DNA of 64,000 bases from positions 501,036 to 565,035 of the forward strand of contig NW_005196456.1 of assembly GCF_000372725.1 (NCBI RefSeq). The letters run 5' to 3'. Origin of the DNA: Emiliania huxleyi CCMP1516. Taxonomy: Eukaryota; Haptophyta; Isochrysidales; Noelaerhabdaceae. Of the stretch, positions 21,078 to 33,000 are shown in pieces. Below the pieces are notes generated by a model. It worked only from the letters and a program-made list of their open reading frames with translations, was not told where the DNA came from and ran no database searches. A program made the position numbers and the translations under genes. The stretch's first letter is position 1; each line of letters begins with the position of its first letter.

Positions 21078-22162
21078 GACTGCTGGACACACAGCACACA
21101 GCTCACACTCCGGGTTCGCGAGTTCGTGGATATTTCTTTTGAGAGCGCCTTCGTTAGCCTTCGATGTGTCGCAAGGCCCGAGATACCGATCATGGCTTCA
21201 TGGGCCCGCTGGGTGCGCCCTGGGGGGTCGACGGGCCCCCGGGGGCGACGGGGGTGCTCTCCGGCCGCGGCGGCCGAAAACGGGGACCTCTATTACGGTC
21301 TATTAACGAAGTGATGCACTTGATGCAAGGGTGCCATTGTGCTCTACTACAAAAGTTGTGTAAGATGCCCAAGTCTCAGACGCTGGATCCTTAGCGGAGC
21401 TGAGTTCGGACGGTGTGAACACGAGCAACCGGAGTGACGACCGGGACCGGGCCGCACGCCGGGAGTGCCCCGACTAGCAGTGACGGGCGCGGACGAGCGA
21501 ATGAGAGGTCGCTATCTGTGGAAGATGTGTTGTTAGGGACTAGGACTGCCTATCTCTCACTGAAAGGGACCTATCATTCGCTCGTCCGCACCCGTCACCG
21601 CTCACGGAGTGCTCCGCGTGCCGCACCGGCCGCCGCCGGCCGCCGGCCGCTCACGGCAACGGAACAGTCTTACTACTCCGCAACGTTGAGCTGGATCATA
21701 CTGAATAGTGCTCCTGAAAGCCCTCTCTCTGGGCTCTGCCACACAGTAGCAGCTCATGACGAGCAGCTGCTGTGACTGTATTTGTAGCAACATGCGTGTC
21801 GCGCACTCGTTCATGACCGGTCTCAATGCCCCACCCCCCTGCGCGCGGGCCTTCTAGGCCCGCGGGTAGTCTCCCCCCATCCCCAGGGCCTCCAGGGCTC
21901 GCACCTCAACCTCTCACAGACCAGCGCATAGCGCCATGGGACGTATTTATTTTCTTCTCATAACAAGGCTGTGAATAGGCCCCGGAGGCCTCAACCCTCA
22001 ACTAAAGGGTTGACGGGGGGTCTCAACCGTCAACCAGATGGTTGAGGGGGGGCCTCAACCCTCAACCCCTCAACCACCCCTCTGGGCCGACTCTATTAGA
22101 TCTAGGAGGTGCGCATACCGTTTCTCTCTGCACCGCTGGTGGGCTCGCCTCGCGGTGTTGTC
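21078..22162. other. Gene-poor stretch holding hairpins
   Basis: No credible coding region. It holds the long imperfect hairpin at 21448-21627, a segment at 21929-21954 whose inverted copy lies at 50598-50620, and a cluster of CAACC/GGTTG mini-hairpins at 21990-22080 just upstream of the CCCH gene. Confidence 0.5.
21448..21627. repeat. Long imperfect inverted repeat (hairpin)
   Basis: AGCAGTGACGGGCGCGGACG with its continuation (21477-21505) pairs with 21572-21600, which reads TCATTCGCTCGTCCGCACCC and onward: 27 of 29 bases are complementary, around a 66-nt loop. Weaker pairing extends outward (GCCGCACGCCGGGAGTGCCC against GGAGTGCTCCGCGTGCCGC). It may be a MITE-like element or a structured RNA; no ORF fits. 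Confidence 0.6.
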
Positions 22163-24256
22163 ATGGACGCTCCTCCGCCACCCGACGAAGACGCGCCTCC
22201 TCCGCCACCGACCGAGGCCCCTCCCATGGACGAGGCCACTGCCGCCGCCTACGCCGCATACTGGGAGGCGTACTACGCCAGCCCCGAGTACCAGGCATAC
22301 GCGGCGCAGTACGCGGCGGCGGGAGGAGAGTACGCGGCGGCGGCTGGCGGAGAGGGCGGAGAGGGCCAGGCGGCGGCGGCGGAGCCGCCCGCCGAGGAGC
22401 CGCCCGCCGAGGACCGCTGGGTCTCTCCCGTCGAGTTCACCGGCAAAGGGCGCGGCCGCGGCGGCAGGGGCCGTGGCGGCGGCAAGGGTGGCGGTGGCAG
22501 GGGCGGGTGGGGCGGCGGCGGCAAGGGCGGCTGGAGCGGCGGCGGCGGCAAGGGCGGAGGCGGCAAGGGCGGTGGAGGCAAGGGCGGCTGGGGCGCGGCG
22601 CCGCCTCCGGCGCGCGGGCTCAAGCTGCAGCGCTGTCCGCTCTGGGCGCAGTACCGGTGCAAGCGGGGGCAGCGCTGCCCGTTTGCGCACGGAGACCACG
22701 AGCTGGCGCCCAAGGAGGCGAGCCCGGATACGCCGAGATGCGCCGAGATGCGCCGCCGCCGCCCTCGCCGCCACTGCCTTCTATCTGCAGCTTTGGCCGC
22801 TGCCGTCACCCTCGCGCCACGCCGTCACCTCCGCCTCCCGCGTTCGCTGATCCGCCGCGGCCGCATCGTCCCGCCAGGTGCGGCAGCGGGCGAGGAGGGA
22901 GCAGGAGGCGGCCGAGGCGGCGCGGCGAGCGCGGGGCGGAGACTCGGACGACGACGCAGCCTCCGCCTCTGCAGGTGGAGAAGTCGACGCGCGGAACACG
23001 TCCACGACGCGTCCCGTGGCGAGGCTTGTAGGCGCCGCGGCCGATGCGAGAGAGCGAGGACGCCTTTGCCGACGACGACGACGCGGGAGGCGGAGCCGCC
23101 GCCGAAGGCGGGGCCCGAAGCGCAGGCGGCGACGACGGGAGCGGCGGCGGAGGTGGAGGCGGCGGCGGCGGAGGTGGCGGCGTGGCGGGGGCATGGCAGC
23201 ACGACATGTTTGAGCGCGGGGGTGGCGGTGGCGGCTTTGCGCGGCCTGCGCCTCCTCCCGCGCCGCCGCCCGCGCCGCTTGCCGCCGCCGGAGGCTCCGG
23301 CGGTGCGGCGGGCGGCGCGGGTGCGACGTCGGGGAACGTGCACGCTGACTTCAGCCACCGCGAGGACGGGACGCCGCTCTCCTTTTCGAGCCGCGACGCA
23401 AAGACGGAGGCGTCGCGCCAGCGGAACATCGAGGCGCGCGCGCGAGAGAGAGAGAGCAGAAGGCCGCGCCGGAACCCGGCTCTCGAGACTTGCCTCTGCA
23501 ACTCTCAGGCGATGTACGACCAGCAGAAAGCCGCGTGGGGGCTGGCGACGGCGCCGGCGGGCGCAACCAAACCGAGGCGCGCGCGGGACAGGGGGGCGGG
23601 GCGAGGCGGGGCGAGGTTGCAACTCGGCTAGACCCCGGCTCTCTCTCTCGCGGGACAGGGGGGCGGGGCGAGGCGGGGCGAGGTTGCAACTCGGCTAGAC
23701 CCCGGCTCTCTCTCTCACTCTCTTTCAGGCGCGATGTGGGGCGAGGGCGCGACGCGGTAACGGCAAGACAGATGCCGCAACACTCCCCGCCCAGACGCCG
23801 CCACGTGCCCCGGCCTGGCGGCGTGTCTCCGTGCGGCAGCCGTGCTCCCTTCCCTCGCATGCTCGCCACGCGGCTGCGGCTGGAGCCCCGCTGCACGCAT
23901 GCTCTGCCCGGCCTTGCGTCACCGCCCGGCGTGCCAAACACGGCCCACTAGTACTGCCCCCTCTGAACCTGCCCCTGCACCGCCTCCGCCCGCAGGTCAA
24001 GCCCGCGTGGCTCACTCGCTACGGTCCTTCGGGGGTCCCGCCTTCGCCTCCTGCGCAGCCGCCACCGCAGCAGCTGGAGCAGCAGCAGCAGCTTCAGATC
24101 CAGCAGCAGCAGGCGCAGATCGCGATGCTGCAGCAGCAGACCGCGCAGATCCGGCAGATGCAGATGCAGCAACAGCAGATGATGCTGATGCAGCAGCAGC
24201 AGCAGCAGCAGCAGCAGACCGGGCCTCCGTCCCTGCCGCACCCTGGCTGGCGCTGA
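22163..24256 (+). CDS. CCCH zinc-finger, RGG/Gly-rich, polyQ nuclear protein
   Basis: Start MDAPPPPDEDAPPPP at 22163. A Tyr/Ala-rich stretch (WEAYYASPEYQAYAAQY) is followed by a long Gly-rich basic region with KGGGG units and then one CCCH finger, CPLWAQYRCKRGQRCPFAHG (C-x7-C-x5-C-x3-H), an RNA-binding module. An intron starts near 22735 (CCGAGATGCG repeats). Later exons carry an acidic stretch (MRESEDAFADDDD), AWQHDMFERGGGGGG, SHREDGTPLSFSSRDAKTEA with a basic helix, and a last exon VKPAWLTRYGPSGVPPSPP leading into a Q/M-rich tail and PSLPHPGWR. Domain content suggests an mRNA-processing factor; the exact orthologue is not recognised. Middle exon borders are uncertain. Confidence 0.7.
23584..23722. 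repeat. 70-bp tandem duplication within an intron
   Basis: CGGGACAGGGGGGCGGGGCG through to GACCCCGGCTCTCTCTCTC occurs twice back to back and ends at the acceptor CTTTCAG before GCGCGATG. It is one more case of local duplication at an intron's 3' end. Confidence 0.8.
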
Positions 24257-25310
24257 CGGCGGCTAATGTGTCACACAATGCTCGGAGCACCCTGCGCGGT
24301 CCCGTGTGCTGGCCGTGAGGCATGCTCATCGACAAGGCTTCCGGCGGCGGGGCGGGGCGCAGCGGCTGCGACTCGGCGATGGCGAGCGCTGCTGCTGCTC
24401 TGACCGGCATGGCCGACGCGCCGAGCAGGAACCGAGTGCAAGGCCGAGTGCAAGGCCGAGTGCGCCTCGCGGCCGTCACGCGTCGCCACGGTCGGGCTGC
24501 TCTTGCATCACCTTTTCGGGATAGGGGGCAGTGCCGGCCGCTCTCACATCCGCGGGTGCCGCACTCGCCTCTAGTGCGGCGCTGGCCGTCTGGTAGCGGT
24601 GTGGCACCGTGTTCGCATTGCGGTGCGCATGCGCGGCGAGCGTCGCCGTCGGTTGCCGTCAGTCTGAGAGATGTGAGAACGGACAGCGAGAGAGGGGAGA
24701 TCGGTAGACACACATACATCACACTCTTAGAGATACTTTGGTCTTTGTCGGTAGAGATGGCACGTTAGACGAGGCCCCCCTATAAGCCCTATCCTTGTGC
24801 ACGGCCCGCGGAGGCTTTCAGCCCTGTAGTGAGAGCTCAGAGCTGTACACGGAGCGAGGGTCTGTACCGAGGCGTACAGGAACGATCAAACCAAGATCGT
24901 CATCGTCCTGAAGGACACAAAGCTATCGTCCTGAAGGACCACGACGAGACGCCGTCCAGGACACATCCCTCTGGAACAAGGCATCTCGACTCTATCGGAC
25001 AGTACTCAACAGGGACATCTCTCTATATACACGAATGGGGTATTCACACTCCCAACACTCCCCCATTGTCTGCGCGGTCTTCAGATGCGGCAGACAACAC
25101 AGCGGAGTGTGAAGCAAGTAATTGTCACGCTGATCAGAGGCGCGAGCTAGTGAACGTGGCATGTGACCTTCCGTCTCCCGGGCTCAAGGTAGTAGACTAT
25201 CGGAGCGGTCGACTGGATGTCAATTGAACAACATGGGTAGTAGAGCTTGGTCAGCCGCGCGCGGCGATCCACATCGCTCTACAACGGAGGCGCTTCGTCC
25301 CGCGGCAGAT

Positions 25311-25395
25311 GTAGAGCTCTACAGCTCTACAGCGCTCCAGAGCGCTCTACATCTCTACAGCTCTACAGCGCTCTACACTCTACATCCTCTACACC
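25311..25395. repeat. CTCTACAG / AGCGCTCTAC tandem repeat
   Basis: Units AGCTCTACAGCTCTACAGCG and AGCGCTCTACATCTCTACAG alternate over about 85 bp. The AGCGCT core is palindromic. Confidence 0.8.
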
Positions 25396-25612
25396 CTCCC
25401 TCAGCGCATGACCGACCACCCCATTTTTCGGGATGGATTGACTAGGGCCGCTCCGTTTAAGAATTCTTTCTGGGCAACACGGGGCACGGGACTCGCTCGC
25501 ACTGGCAGTAACACAGGTACAGGTTGTAAAATTCTTTCTGCGCACGACCAGTCCCGTAAATAGAGCAGTCATCTCCAGGGAGAGATGGGCGACGCACACG
25601 AACCAGTCCCGA

Positions 25613-25685
25613 AAGAAAGAAAGAAAACACACAACCCAAGGGAGGGATGGGAGAACGGCACGCCGCCACCACAAGGGATTTTAAG
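25613..25685 (+). repeat. Dispersed repeat, copy 2
   Basis: GAAAGAAAGAAAGAAAACAC then CACAACCCAAGGGAGGGATG and on to GGGATTTTAAG; see copy 1 at 17087-17160. Confidence 0.85.
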
Positions 25686-25985
25686 ACGAACCAGTCCCAT
25701 ACCGGTGCCTCTAGCGGTAGAATTCTTTGTGCAATAGCCAATCGGAAGCGAGGTGCGCCCGCGCTGGAGCGCTGGAGCCCGAGGATCCGCGCATCACTGG
25801 CTCGTCCCAGCACCTCACTGGCTGGCGTGGAGCGCCCGCTGCGCCGCCGCCGCCTGTCGGCGCCCGCAGCAGTCGCGGCGTGGCTGCCGCGGCGCCACTG
25901 CGTTCACAAGCGCTCGCAACTCTCTCCTCGCCCCGAACTTGGTCCGCCCACCGAGGCTCACCCTCTCTCGCCGCCCCGCAGAAAT

Positions 25986-26875
25986 ATGAAGGGTGCCGTC
26001 TTCTTCTGCCTGCTTGGCTCCGCCGCCGCTTTCGCGCCTGCGGCCATGCGCCCGGCGGTGATGCGGCCGACGATGGCGGCGCCGGTGCAGATGTCGCTGG
26101 ACCCTGTCACGGCCGCCGACTCGGCGTCGCACGCGACGCAGCTGCTCGCCCTTGCGCTGCCCATCCCCCAGTTCAACCCGGCGAAGGCGCGCGCCTCGCA
26201 CAGCCGCCACGCGCGCCATCTTCCTGTCGATGGACGCTCTGCTCGGTCCTGATTCCTCTCCCCAAACACACCTCTTCTCTGCCCCGAACCGCGGGAGAGG
26301 CAAGCCGCCCCCCCCCCCGCCCCCCGTGTGCGTAGAAAGTGGAACCGATCGAGAGGTGCCGCTGCCGGAGACGGCCTGCGCAGCCTCTTACTATAAACTG
26401 GACCGCTCCCTCGACGCTCGAGGCGCCGCTCGAGGTGAGCTCGGCGACTTGGGAAGGGGCGGAGCTGCTGTTGAGGAAGGGTGATTGATCGATCGGTCGG
26501 TTGACAGGTGCTCGACGACCTCAAGGGCGAGGCGGAGGAGATCGCGAAGGTGTCTCCCTGGATCACGTGCCGCCTCCGCCGCACACGCGCACCAGGCAGC
26601 GGGCGCGTCTCTCCACTCCTCCCGCCGTGAGCAGGTACGGCCCGCCGCTGCACGCCGCGCGCGAGTTCGGCTGCCGCAACAAGCTCTTCGACCTGCTCGA
26701 CGAGACGAGGCTGCTGCCGTCCCGAGGCGGACCCGGAGCGTTCCTCGCAGCGCTGACTCGCGCGCAGGCCGAGGTGCCGGCTGTCTTTCACCCGATCAAG
26801 GGGTCCGCCCAGCCATGGTTCAACGTGCAGAAGTTGGTGCCTGGGAGACCGTTCTCGCGCACGCCGAGCAAGTAG
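25986..26875 (+). CDS. Plastid-targeted protein of unknown function
   Basis: MKGAVFFCLLGSAAAFAPAA is a signal peptide ending at an AFAP motif, the known mark of import into red-algal-derived secondary plastids; the Met/Ala/Pro/Arg-rich stretch after it (PAVMRPTMAAPVQM) fits a transit peptide. A final spliced part reads VLDDLKGEAEEIAKVSPWIT (26508-26566), intron 26567-26634 (GT-AG), then YGPPLHAAREFG, LFDLLDETRLLPSRGGPG, FHPIKGSAQPWFNVQKLVP and SRTPSK with a TAG stop. The region between about 26190 and 26430 must contain at least one intron; an acceptor GCGCAG at about 26380 gives PLTINWTAPSTLEAPLE in phase, but it lies inside a dispersed repeat. No catalytic motif recognised. Confidence 0.6.
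26324..26395 (+). repeat. Dispersed repeat within the plastid-protein gene (second copy at 53180-53372)
   Basis: GTGTGCGTAGAAAGTGGAAC + CGATCGAGAGGT and CGGCCTGCGCAGCCTCTTAC + TAT both recur at 53180-53216 and 53350-53371 in the same order, there separated by about 130 bp more DNA. The second half supplies a possible 3' splice site here. Confidence 0.7.
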
Positions 26876-27056
26876 TAGAAGAGGCCAGGTGTGGGGAACG
26901 CCTCCACACACACACGAGGTGGTGGTAGCGCGCACCCTCTCGCAGAGAGCAGCCGACCGAGGTCAGGAACGCTGCGGAACCCTGCGAGGGGGTTGAAAAA
27001 CCCTGAGACGCCTCGTTCCGCGGGAGGGACCGGGCTGGGACTCGCCGGCGCCTCAA

Positions 27057-30000
27057 ATGATGGCATCGCAGGGTGGCGAGCCGCCCGCCACGCCGACCAG
27101 GGCTCCGCCCAAGAACGAGTACGTCTACTCGGTGACGGCAGACCGTCGCGTGCCATTCATTCCAGACGGCAAGCTGCAGCGCGTCGGACTGCACGCCGGT
27201 GCGAGCGCATTCCAAGCGAACGAACCTCTTCAGCTCGGCAAAGTAGGAAGGTCGAGCGAGTTCAGCCTCTGGTATACCGACTTCATTCAGTCAGGTGTTG
27301 AAAACAATACCGCAAAAGACGTGAGTGGCGGCAAGTGGCAGAAGGTGGGCCAGTACGCGGCCCTCGCGCTAAGCTTGGGCGACGAAGGGACGGTCCAGAG
27401 ACGGATCCAGACGTCGGACGGCACCATCTGGATCGTCAGCCGGCGCCCGATCGCTGGCAAAGCCAGCTCCAGTGCCGCCAACTCCACGTACGTCAGCCCT
27501 GCCTTTGACCGCGCTGCCGCCGGCTTTGACTGCGGTGGCAGCGGCGGCAACGGGTGCGGCGGCAGTGGTGGCAGCAGCGGCGGCGGCGTTGGCGGTGGTG
27601 CCACCCCTGGGCCGTCTGCATCGGCGGACGAGCCACCGACGGTGCATCGCGAGTCGTCGCTGATCAAGAGTGCCCTCCGCCTGCTGCCGCACTCTGGCAG
27701 CAGCCACGCTGCCCCGGGCGGTGATGGCAGCAGCCGCGCTCACTCTCCACCCCGCCATGACGCAGGCGTCGTTGTGCTCGGAGCCAGCGAGGACGACCAA
27801 AGCTTCAAGATCAAGATCGGTGCCGACGAGGTCCCGCCGTACCCGTCGCACGCAAGCCGCTACTGCCTCGAGACGGCCGACGGACCGCTCGGCGAGCTGC
27901 ACGCGTTCCTCTGCGCCGCGGCCCCGCAGGAGCGCCACGAGGTGATGTGCGCGCTTCTGCTGCGCCAGAACGATGGTGGCGGCACCTTCTCCTTGAGCGC
28001 GCTGGAGGACGTTGTGAGAGCGAGGGTCCGCAGTAAACGATGCGCAACTGCCCCACCCAACACCCTCTTGAGTCGCTGTCTCACAACCGCAGGTGGCCCA
28101 ATGGAAGGGCGGCCAGGCGGCGCTGCAGAAGCAAAAGCGCGAGGCGGAGAAGCGTGAGTCTGCGCTGAAGGACGAGGCGGAGGGCTTTCTCGACGAGGAG
28201 GAGCGGGCGAGAATCAGGCTCGAGCTCAAACAGGCGACCAAAGAGTGCAAGGACCTCAGGGCGGCACTCGGCGCGGCGAAGGGCCTATACGCGCCCAAGC
28301 TTTTCGGCGGTGCAGACCCGCCCTCTGAGCTCGCCGGCACGTCCTTTTGGGAGGTGGGGCTCGAGGACGGCATCTACGCCACGCTCGAGCTCGAGGACGG
28401 GATCACGCTCAAGGAGGGCATCTACGCTTGCCTCGCGCCAGGCGGCAGCAGCGGCGGCAGCGGCGGCGGCGGCGGCGACGGCAGTAGCACCGCGCCGCGG
28501 CGGCTCTACAAGGCGCTGGTATTTGTGACCGAGGTGGAGGACGCGATGGATGTGCCAGACGAGCGCGAGAAGAACGTGCGGGTCATGTACGACGTTGTCC
28601 AGGGCAGCGGGCCCAACCCCGAGCCGCTGTCGCTGCCTGATGCGCACGTCATGCTTGGTGCGGCGCTACCACCCTCCTCCTGCTCCCCCCCCTCCACCCC
28701 CCCACCAACCTTTGTGACCTCCTGACCGCACCCCGCGCAGCCATTGGCCGCTCCGACGGGATCTATGATGCGCTGATCGTCTCCGCGGACCCGAAGAAGT
28801 TCTCCGGCAGCGCCCTCTTCGGCGCTCGCCTCCGCTGCTGCTCTGTGAGCCTCGACAACTACATCGCCACGCCGGCCAAATTCGATGCGCGTTGCGTTGT
28901 GCTCTACACGGACCCGTTGCCGTCGCTCGCGGGCAAGTTTGAGGCTGCCAGGCTCGAGGCGAGGACGCCATCGGTTTCATTGGTCGAGACTACGCAGGAC
29001 TCGTCGCCCGAAGTCGTGCTGCGCCGCATCCTCGCGTGCTGCGTCGAGAAGGTCGACATGAAGGCCGCCGTGCAGGCCCGCGTGTTCGATGATGTGGCGG
29101 CCGGCCGCCTGAGCATCGAGGACGACTGGGCGGCGGGGGACCCGGTCGAGGACCCCCCGGAGAGCGGCGTGTGGAAGGTGACGGTGGTGGCGACGTACAA
29201 GGCGCCGCCGGTGCCGCAGGGCATGGAGGAGGAGGTGGCGGCGCGCGGCCCGTCGTGGGAGCAGGCGAAGGTGGCGGAGGCGCTGCTGCGACGGACGCGT
29301 GCGATGCTTGGCGGCGAGGCCTTCGACAAGTTCACCGACATGCAGTTCCTCATCCTCGTCCCTGCCTTCACCACGCTCAAGGCGCAGACCGCCTACCGCG
29401 TGCGGCGAGCGGGGCTAACCGAGCGGGGCAGCAACGACGACGAGTTCTCCAAGGTGATCATGCATAGCTGCGGCGACTCGGCCAAGTACTTCGAAAAGTT
29501 CAAGGCCAAGGCGATCAAGGACAACGGGACCACCCTCTTCGTCATCATTGCCGACGAGTGCCACTACTCGCCCACGCGGGTAGCCTCCCCCACCTGCCCC
29601 CGCCACCTTCTCTACTCTGCTTCTCTCAACACCCGACCCCACCGCTGACAGGGTGGCTACCAGTCGGTCTACGTCAACGACGCGAAGCTACTCGGCCTGC
29701 CGAACCTCGTCGTCCTCCTCAACTCGGCCACGCCGTTCAACTGCCTCACGCGCAAGTCGCGCATCACGGGCCCCCTCACCTCGGACTCGTGGTGCGACCC
29801 TCTCTCGCTCGAGCCCGGCCACGAGGACCCCACGTCCAACATCATCCGCTGGCGCCCTGATGGCCGCGGCCGCTACCGAGACATCGACTTCTTCGTCAAC
29901 TCCATCGCCTTCTCCGTGCCTGAGGGCAAGCGCGAGCTGCGCCTTACCTACCAGGTGGGCGGCGTCGCGACGGCCCTGCCGCCCGTGTGCATCGACGGCC

Positions 30001-33000
30001 GATTTGGCAGCATGAAGAGCGTTGCCAAGCATCTCGGCGAGCTGCTGGAGAACAAAGCAGCGCCCTCTCCCCCAGCCCGCTCTCACCACGGAATAACCTG
30101 CTTTACCCGCCTTATTCGTGTTGCACGTACAGGCGCCGCTCACGTGCAAGTACGACAAGAACGCGGCGCCCGGGGACATTTATGACACCGGTCGCTTCAG
30201 CTTCGTGGCGAAATGCACCGCCGTGCAGGTCCTCCTCTGCGGGGGCGAGCACTCGGTGCTGCCACTGCTCGGTTTCTCCGACTCGCAGTTTGAGAGCGGC
30301 TACCTCAGCCTCCCACTCGTAGCGGCGAATCCCGCCGACATCGATCGCGACCACCCGGTCGCTGCGCAACGCGTGCGCTCGGACACGAACTTCGCGGACA
30401 AGTTCGGCCGATTCAATGGGCGGTTTGGCACGCGCACGAAGCGGGCCAAGACGAAGTCTGTCGGAGAGCTCGTACCGCGATTCGGGGGCAAGTCAAAGGG
30501 CCGCAAGGCGACGCAAGGCGGCGAGGCGAAACGCATCGTCGTCCAAGACGGCCACCTGTGCGCCTTCTCCCTCTGTCTCCCTCGGATGGCATATGCCCTC
30601 TGTGACTTGCAATCCTCTCTTGCTCCGCACAGGTTCATGTGCGACTACCTCCTCTCGCTCGCCTACTATGCCCTCCTGCGCGTCGGCGTCGGATGGCACG
30701 AGCCAGGCGCTGCGATGCTGCTCGGTCTCAACCAGTCTGAGCGACGCCTGACACAGGCCGAGTCCATCGACGGGCTCTTTGGCGGCAGCATCGTGCCAGT
30801 GCCAACGCTGAGCCCTGCAGACAAGGGATCCCTCTTCCGTGCGCTGCTGCGCCGCCTGGCGGTGGGACAGCCCAAACTGCCATGCTGCAACGGCATGACG
30901 CTCGAGTGGTACGACATGACGGCGCTGCTGGTCGACCACCTGTACGAGAAGGAGCTGGCGCGCGCGAAGAAGGAGATAGAAGCGCTTCGCGAGGGTGGCG
31001 CTGAGGAGGAGGACAACGAGTCGGCGCCACCGCAGCCAGTCACCGAGGACGTCACTGAGGACGAGGCTCTGCGCTACATATTCAAGCAGAAGCTCGATGG
31101 CGAGCGCAAGGCCAAGACGTCGACGGACGAGGAGAGCTGGTTCACCGAGACTGACCGCAACGTCCTCGCGCTGCTCGACCAGACGCGCAACGCGCGTGGC
31201 TGCCTGTGGGGGCAGATGATCCTGATGCGCGTGTACGAGAACCAGGAGAACCTGACCATGCAGACCGTGCTGCGCGACGCGCTCGAGAAGCTCGGCCTCG
31301 CGGCGCCAGGTGGCAGCGACGTGCGGGCGTTCTCAGTGCTTTCGGACATCGCGGAGACGGTCATCGCCGAGGCCATCGAGCCCTACTTCTTCAAGCACTT
31401 TGACCTTCACCGCGCGCTCGGAAGCGACACAGATCCCAACGAGGCCTTCCCCCCCCCCCCCCCCCCCGGGCCGCCCGCCCGCCCGCCCATCTAATCTCAT
31501 CGTCTGCACACACCGCTGTAGATCTGGGGCGACCGCGACGGCGAGGTGTGCAAGCTTCCGGAAGGCTCGCCGCCGTTGACGCTGCAGGACATCCTCAATC
31601 GGAAGCTCGCCTCATACCAGCGAGAGTCGGCGCAGGGCGTGCGCGCGCCCCGCGCCGAGCTGAGCTACGCCGACCTCCACAACGTGCCGATGCTGCTCAT
31701 CGTGACCGAGAAGGCGCGCATGGGCGACACCTTCCCACACTCGCTCGTGAGCCTCGACCTGCGCCTGCGCACGGCCGGCACGCTCGTCGCCTTCACGCAG
31801 GAGCTCGGCCGCATGTGCCGCTACCCGGCGACGCGGCTGCTGCACGGCGCGACCAAGCCTCTTAGCGTGAGCGGAGTGCTCGCCGCGCTCGGTGCCGCCG
31901 ACGCCAGGTCCGCCGCTGAGATGGAGATGGATGACGGAGCTGAGACGCTGGTGGCGGATGACATCGAGGCGGTCCGAGCTGCGGCCGAAGCCAGGCGGCT
32001 GCTGGAGCTCGAGCTGCCGATGATGGTCGTGCTTGCCGGCGGCACCGACCAGGACATCGTCGCGCACGTCCACTCGCTGCCCGAGCTCTGCGCGGAGCTG
32101 CGCAAGCTGCTCGACCCGCAGCTGCGCAAGCAGGACGACCCGCTCAACGGGAGCGTGGTCACGCACTTCGACCTGCACTGCTACTTCGACCGGCTGCCTC
32201 GCGCGATCGTCCGGCAGGACGTGCAAAAGCTGCTGGTGGCGGGAATCGATGCCAAGCAGTCGAAGGCGCCGCATTCGCGTGAGATTACGGCGCTGCAATG
32301 CGTGAAGATGAAGGAGGGGCTCGACATGTACATGCGGCCGATCAAAGGCAAGCTGTCGAACAAGGCGATGCACGATCGCATCACCGAGGGGGCCAACCCG
32401 CTGCACGACTACCACGACAACTACGAGCCGACGACGGGCAAGGTGGACACCGGCGAGGGGAAGAAGCCGCCACACTACGACGCGGTCGACGAACCCCAGA
32501 CGCATGCGAAGCGCTTGCTGCTCTTCGCCGAGTGCCAGATCGGCAAGACCGGCGCCTACCTCCACTTCCTCACGCGACTGACGGAGGAGGTGCGCGGCTC
32601 GAACCTTCCGTCGGTTTTCATGTCGAAGAAGGGCATCGACCAGCGGTGGAGCTGGTTCTTCCCGTACTGGGAGAACATCGGGCGACAACGCCTCAAGTGC
32701 GCGCACACATGCCTTCGCATTTTGCATTGGAGTGGCCTATACCTCACGCTTCATCCGCCGTGTCTACCAGGTACGAAGAGCCAAAGGAGGGCCACTACTA
32801 CCAGGCCGTGGCCAAGGGGCGGATGTCGAAGCTGCAGGAGCTCGCTGTCGCGCCGCCGCCTGCGCCGCTTCGGACTTGGGCCGACGAGTACTGCGACTGG
32901 CTGCTGAGCCCGTCGGGCGAGTGCATCGTGTCGAAGAAGGGCTGCGCTGCGGTCGAGGAACTGCGCGTTAAGCTCAAGCTGGCGGACGGGACGGCGAAGC

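Larger units (their letters stand above)
24257..25985. other. Intergenic region, repeats but no gene recognised
   Basis: 24829-25227 is open for 132 codons but shows no known motif. ATCGTCCTGAAGGAC occurs twice (about 24903 and 24927). 25311-25395 is a CTCTACAG/GCGCTCTAC repeat. ACCAGTCCC occurs three times (25549, 25605, 25689), and A/T-rich AATTCTTT words recur at 25459, 25531 and 25720. The second copy of the 17.1-kb dispersed repeat is at 25613-25685. Confidence 0.5.

Noticed and set aside
24829..25227. Retrotransposon LTR or gag-like ORF
   Set aside because: TATATA, a CACTCCCAACA-like end and a 132-codon frame were suggestive, but I found no second LTR, primer binding site or known gag/pol motif.
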